Positions 5,801 through 7,930 of a DNA stretch of 7,930 bases are shown here, in pieces. A program made the translations under genes and the position numbers. Every line of letters starts with the position of its first letter. Positions within the stretch are counted from its first letter, which is position 1. Below the pieces are notes generated by a model. It had not been told where the DNA came from, did no database searches, and saw only the letters and a program-made list of their open reading frames with translations. This stretch comes from CAWHOW01 sp050013795 (GTDB lineage: Bacteria > Bacteroidota > Bacteroidia > Bacteroidales > CG2-30-32-10), in NCBI GenBank assembly GCA_050013795.1, contig JBEKEO010000146.1:1-7930 (forward strand), read 5' to 3'.

Positions 5801-7510
5801 CTAGTCAACAAACTGCTTAGCATAATACTTTGCTGTCAGCTTCTCGCCTGTAGCTTTTTCAATCATATCATCCCAATAGTATCTGGAACCCGGTTTGAAT
5901 ATCTTTTCCATGAAAAATTTTCCTGCTTCCGGTTTGTTTGCAAAGCTCTGATTCTTGAAATCAGTTGATTTCAATACCTTTTCGGTAACATAATAATACA
6001 TCTGCGAAGCCAGCAACTCACCCATTAAATAGTTATGGTAATAGCAAGGCGATGTTACCAAATGGATCTTTGAAGCCCAGTCAGGTGCATTCCTGTCCTT
6101 AGGACGTTTCATCAACTGATACTTTTCAACCAATGTCCACCATAAATTATTCAAATCCTGATCGGGGTTTTCATACAGGGATTTCTCAAACCTGTACATT
6201 ACCTGCGACCAGCGGCTGAAAACCAATTGCTGTAAACGAAGATTCTTATTGACCTTATCTTCAACTTCGGCTTTTTCCTTATCGCTTATTCCTATCATAT
6301 CTTTTATCCATTGAGGATTTGAGGAGAAACGGCCAAACATTTCAGCAACAGCTTCGGTGGTAAAAATATGAGCCGGGTTCTTCAACGTATAAGGCATACT
6401 TCTGTCGATGTATTTATCATATACGGCATGGCCAAATTCGTGAAGCAGCGTGCCCATCCAGTATTCATTATCTTTAATACTTGCCATAACCCTTATATCA
6501 CCTTCTTTATCCATATCCGCACATTGTGCATGCTGGTATTTGCCGGGCTTTTCATACAGGTCGCTTTTCTTTATCATGTCTGTAATATCCATGCCCATGC
6601 TCTTGTAATACGCTTCCACAATCTTAACAAGGTCTTTTCCCTTATAGTATTTATCAAAATTGATCTCATAAATTTTAGGCGCTTCCTGGAAGAAACGGTT
6701 CTGGTAATGCCATGGCATCAGCTCTTCTTTCTTGATATTATAACGCTTTGCATAATATTCATCCACTTCGTCCTTCAGTTTGGCAAAAGCATCTTTTGTA
6801 AGGCTGTCAAGCTGATCAAAAAGCTTTTCTATTTCTTTGGGATCCTGTTCGCTTAGTTCAAGGCTCATTTCATGATAATTCTTAAAGCCAAGTTCCTTTG
6901 CTTCTTCATTTCTAAGCTTAACAAGTTTTATCACATCAGCAGCAACATTCTCTCCCGACTTCTTTGAAGCAAGCCATGCAGCCTCGAGCTTTTTGCTGTC
7001 GGTTGATTTTAAAAGAATATCATCGACCTGGTTATCGCTTAATGAATCTTTGCCTACTATAGCACGAAAAGTATTGAATTTCTTTTCTATGGCGCTTCCC
7101 AGGTTTATGAGCTTTCTCAGTTTAACTGTGTCATACTGGTTGCCGCAATAATCATTGTATAAAATGGTGAGCTCACGAAGTTCAAAGGAATCGGTAATGG
7201 CACCTGACTCTTTAAACTTTTTAATCTTGGCAAAATCATCCTTATTGGAATAGATGAGGTTGAACTGGTACTGCAGATCGGCCGATTTCTTATAATCGGC
7301 ATCCTTGCCGCTAATCTGCGCATTCCATGATGCAAGGTTGTAATCATGAAATAAGGGAATTGCCTTAGCTTCGTAAGCTTTGATAAATTCTTCGAATTCT
7401 TTCACGGTCTTTTCTTTTTTGTTTGACGAACCGCAGCCATTGAATACGACTGCCAAAAATGCCGCAGCTATCATAAGTGCTGCAGCATGTAAACAGGATT
7501 TCTTCTTCAT
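5801..7510 (-). CDS. Lipoprotein M2 (ACE-like) zinc peptidase
   Basis: A 569-residue zinc metallopeptidase, probably releasing dipeptides from peptide C-termini outside the cytoplasm. The N-terminus has a lipoprotein signal: MKKK, a hydrophobic core, and a lipobox ending NGC with Cys26. The zinc site is HEFGH: His357 and His361 ligands, Glu358 the catalytic base, with Glu386 in TEAVAE the likely third ligand. Several substrate residues of human testis ACE seem to be kept. His327 lies exactly 30 residues before the first zinc His, like ACE His353. Lys481 and His483 in SKIH resemble Lys511/His513 in KFH. Tyr491 and Tyr494 may match Tyr520/Tyr523, allowing a one-residue insertion. LWWTLVEKYQ (456-465) also resembles ACE. 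M3 peptidases (clan MA) are the main alternative. The ATG at 7508-7510 starts the signal peptide. A nitroreductase gene lies 57 bases upstream on the same strand; the gene ends at the shared terminator. Confidence 0.9.
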   Translation of the reverse strand: MKKKSCLHAAALMIAAAFLAVVFNGCGSSNKKEKTVKEFEEFIKAYEAKAIPLFHDYNLASWNAQISGKDADYKKSADLQYQFNLIYSNKDDFAKIKKFKESGAITDSFELRELTILYNDYCGNQYDTVKLRKLINLGSAIEKKFNTFRAIVGKDSLSDNQVDDILLKSTDSKKLEAAWLASKKSGENVAADVIKLVKLRNEEAKELGFKNYHEMSLELSEQDPKEIEKLFDQLDSLTKDAFAKLKDEVDEYYAKRYNIKKEELMPWHYQNRFFQEAPKIYEINFDKYYKGKDLVKIVEAYYKSMGMDITDMIKKSDLYEKPGKYQHAQCADMDKEGDIRVMASIKDNEYWMGTLLHEFGHAVYDKYIDRSMPYTLKNPAHIFTTEAVAEMFGRFSSNPQWIKDMIGISDKEKAEVEDKVNKNLRLQQLVFSRWSQVMYRFEKSLYENPDQDLNNLWWTLVEKYQLMKRPKDRNAPDWASKIHLVTSPCYYHNYLMGELLASQMYYYVTEKVLKSTDFKNQSFANKPEAGKFFMEKIFKPGSRYYWDDMIEKATGEKLTAKYYAKQFVD

Positions 7511-7541
7511 ATTCGGGGAAATTTAAGTTATTTAATTCCCG

Positions 7542-7549
7542 CAAATATA
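7542..7549 (-). promoter_or_regulatory. Possible -7 element for the M2 peptidase gene
   Basis: On the minus strand this reads TATATTTG, a full match to the Bacteroidota -7 consensus TAnnTTTG, and would start transcription near 7535, about 25 bases before the ATG. No TTTG occurs at the expected -33 position, which would overlap the end of the nitroreductase gene. The peptidase may instead, or also, be read from the upstream gene. Confidence 0.35.
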
Positions 7550-7567
7550 TGTATTAATTCATTATTT

Positions 7568-7930
7568 CTACTCCCAGGGAGTTCCAAATCGACCAGTATA
7601 GGCTATTTCCCCGATGTCCTTCCTTTCTCTATCGGTAAGTTCTCTTTCCCGCAGGTCTTCCTCAAGTATGTTCGGTTTGCCCAGATAACCAACGGCAATA
7701 ACCGAAACGATATAATATTCCTCGGGAATGGAGAAATGGTTCTTCAGCATTTCGAAATGAAAACCTGCCATCTGGTGAACATACAGTCCTTCGTACATTG
7801 CCTGGAATGTAAGGTGGGCAACCGACTGACCGGTATCGTACATGAAATGGAAATTATCCTGACCGTTATGCTCATAATGCTTTTTAGACAGCGACACTAT
7901 AAGCACAGGCGCATGATTAGCCCATCTTTT
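7568..7930 (-). CDS. Nitroreductase family protein, C-terminal part (runs off right edge)
   Basis: The last 120 residues of a flavin-dependent nitroreductase; the N-terminal part lies beyond position 7930. The open frame continues to the window edge, and the family pattern is already present there (KRWANHAPVLIVSLSKK). An internal GTG at 7904-7906 is therefore not the true start. Family features include NFHFMYDTGQSVAHLTFQA, then AMYEGLYVHQMAGF, then IPEEYYIVSVIAVGYLG, and a C-terminal tail DLRERELTDRERKDI ending in FGTPWE. Such proteins bind FMN as homodimers and use NAD(P)H to reduce nitro compounds, quinones or related substrates; the physiological substrate cannot be read here. The usual length of about 200 residues implies that roughly 80-90 are missing. 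It ends 57 bases before the M2 peptidase gene on the same strand, with no T-tailed hairpin in the gap. Confidence 0.9.
   Translation of the reverse strand, partial: KRWANHAPVLIVSLSKKHYEHNGQDNFHFMYDTGQSVAHLTFQAMYEGLYVHQMAGFHFEMLKNHFSIPEEYYIVSVIAVGYLGKPNILEEDLRERELTDRERKDIGEIAYTGRFGTPWE

Noticed and set aside
6368..6856. Open frame of 162 codons on the plus strand
   Set aside because: It lies wholly inside the M2 peptidase gene, antisense to the zinc-site region. Its Phe/Ile/His-rich composition is typical of an antisense shadow.
7568..7906. Treating GTG at 7904-7906 as the nitroreductase start (112 residues)
   Set aside because: The frame stays open to the window edge, and upstream codons continue the nitroreductase pattern (KRWANHAP), so this is a truncated view of a longer gene.

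Overview
This window looks like chromosomal DNA from a member of the Bacteroidota, probably an uncultured or environmental lineage. The evidence is AT-rich sequence, A-rich start contexts without clear Shine-Dalgarno motifs, several predicted lipoproteins, and upstream signals of the Bacteroidota type (-33 TTTG, -7 TAnnTTTG). Protein-level resemblance of the delta-prime subunit, S41 protease, NAD synthetase and nitroreductase to Bacteroidota proteins, judged from memory, agrees. No tRNA, rRNA, CRISPR array, insertion sequence or phage gene was found.

Layout. Positions 1-345 (minus) hold the N-terminal third of the DNA polymerase III delta-prime subunit, running off the left edge. Positions 470-2098 (minus) encode a membrane-anchored S41 C-terminal processing protease. 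A divergent intergenic region (2099-2266) carries back-to-back predicted promoters. A plus-strand run from 2267 to 5758 contains four closely spaced genes: a small exported protein, two lipoproteins and nadE (glutamine-dependent NAD+ synthetase). A perfect 9-bp hairpin (5761-5781) separates nadE from the convergent minus-strand gene 5801-7510, a lipoprotein zinc peptidase of the M2 (angiotensin-converting-enzyme-like) family. Upstream of it, 7568-7930 (minus) is the C-terminal part of a nitroreductase, running off the right edge.

How the genes fit together. The known genes are mostly housekeeping: clamp loading, NAD synthesis, envelope protein processing, extracytoplasmic peptide degradation and flavin-dependent reduction. 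The less ordinary parts are the three exported or lipoprotein genes placed directly before nadE, and a heptamer-based inverted repeat inside nadE. That repeat stays in frame and encodes the linker between the amidase and synthetase domains. I see no convincing evidence of a wholly new multi-gene system; the candidates for new biology are the repeat-derived linker and the uncharacterised lipoproteins.
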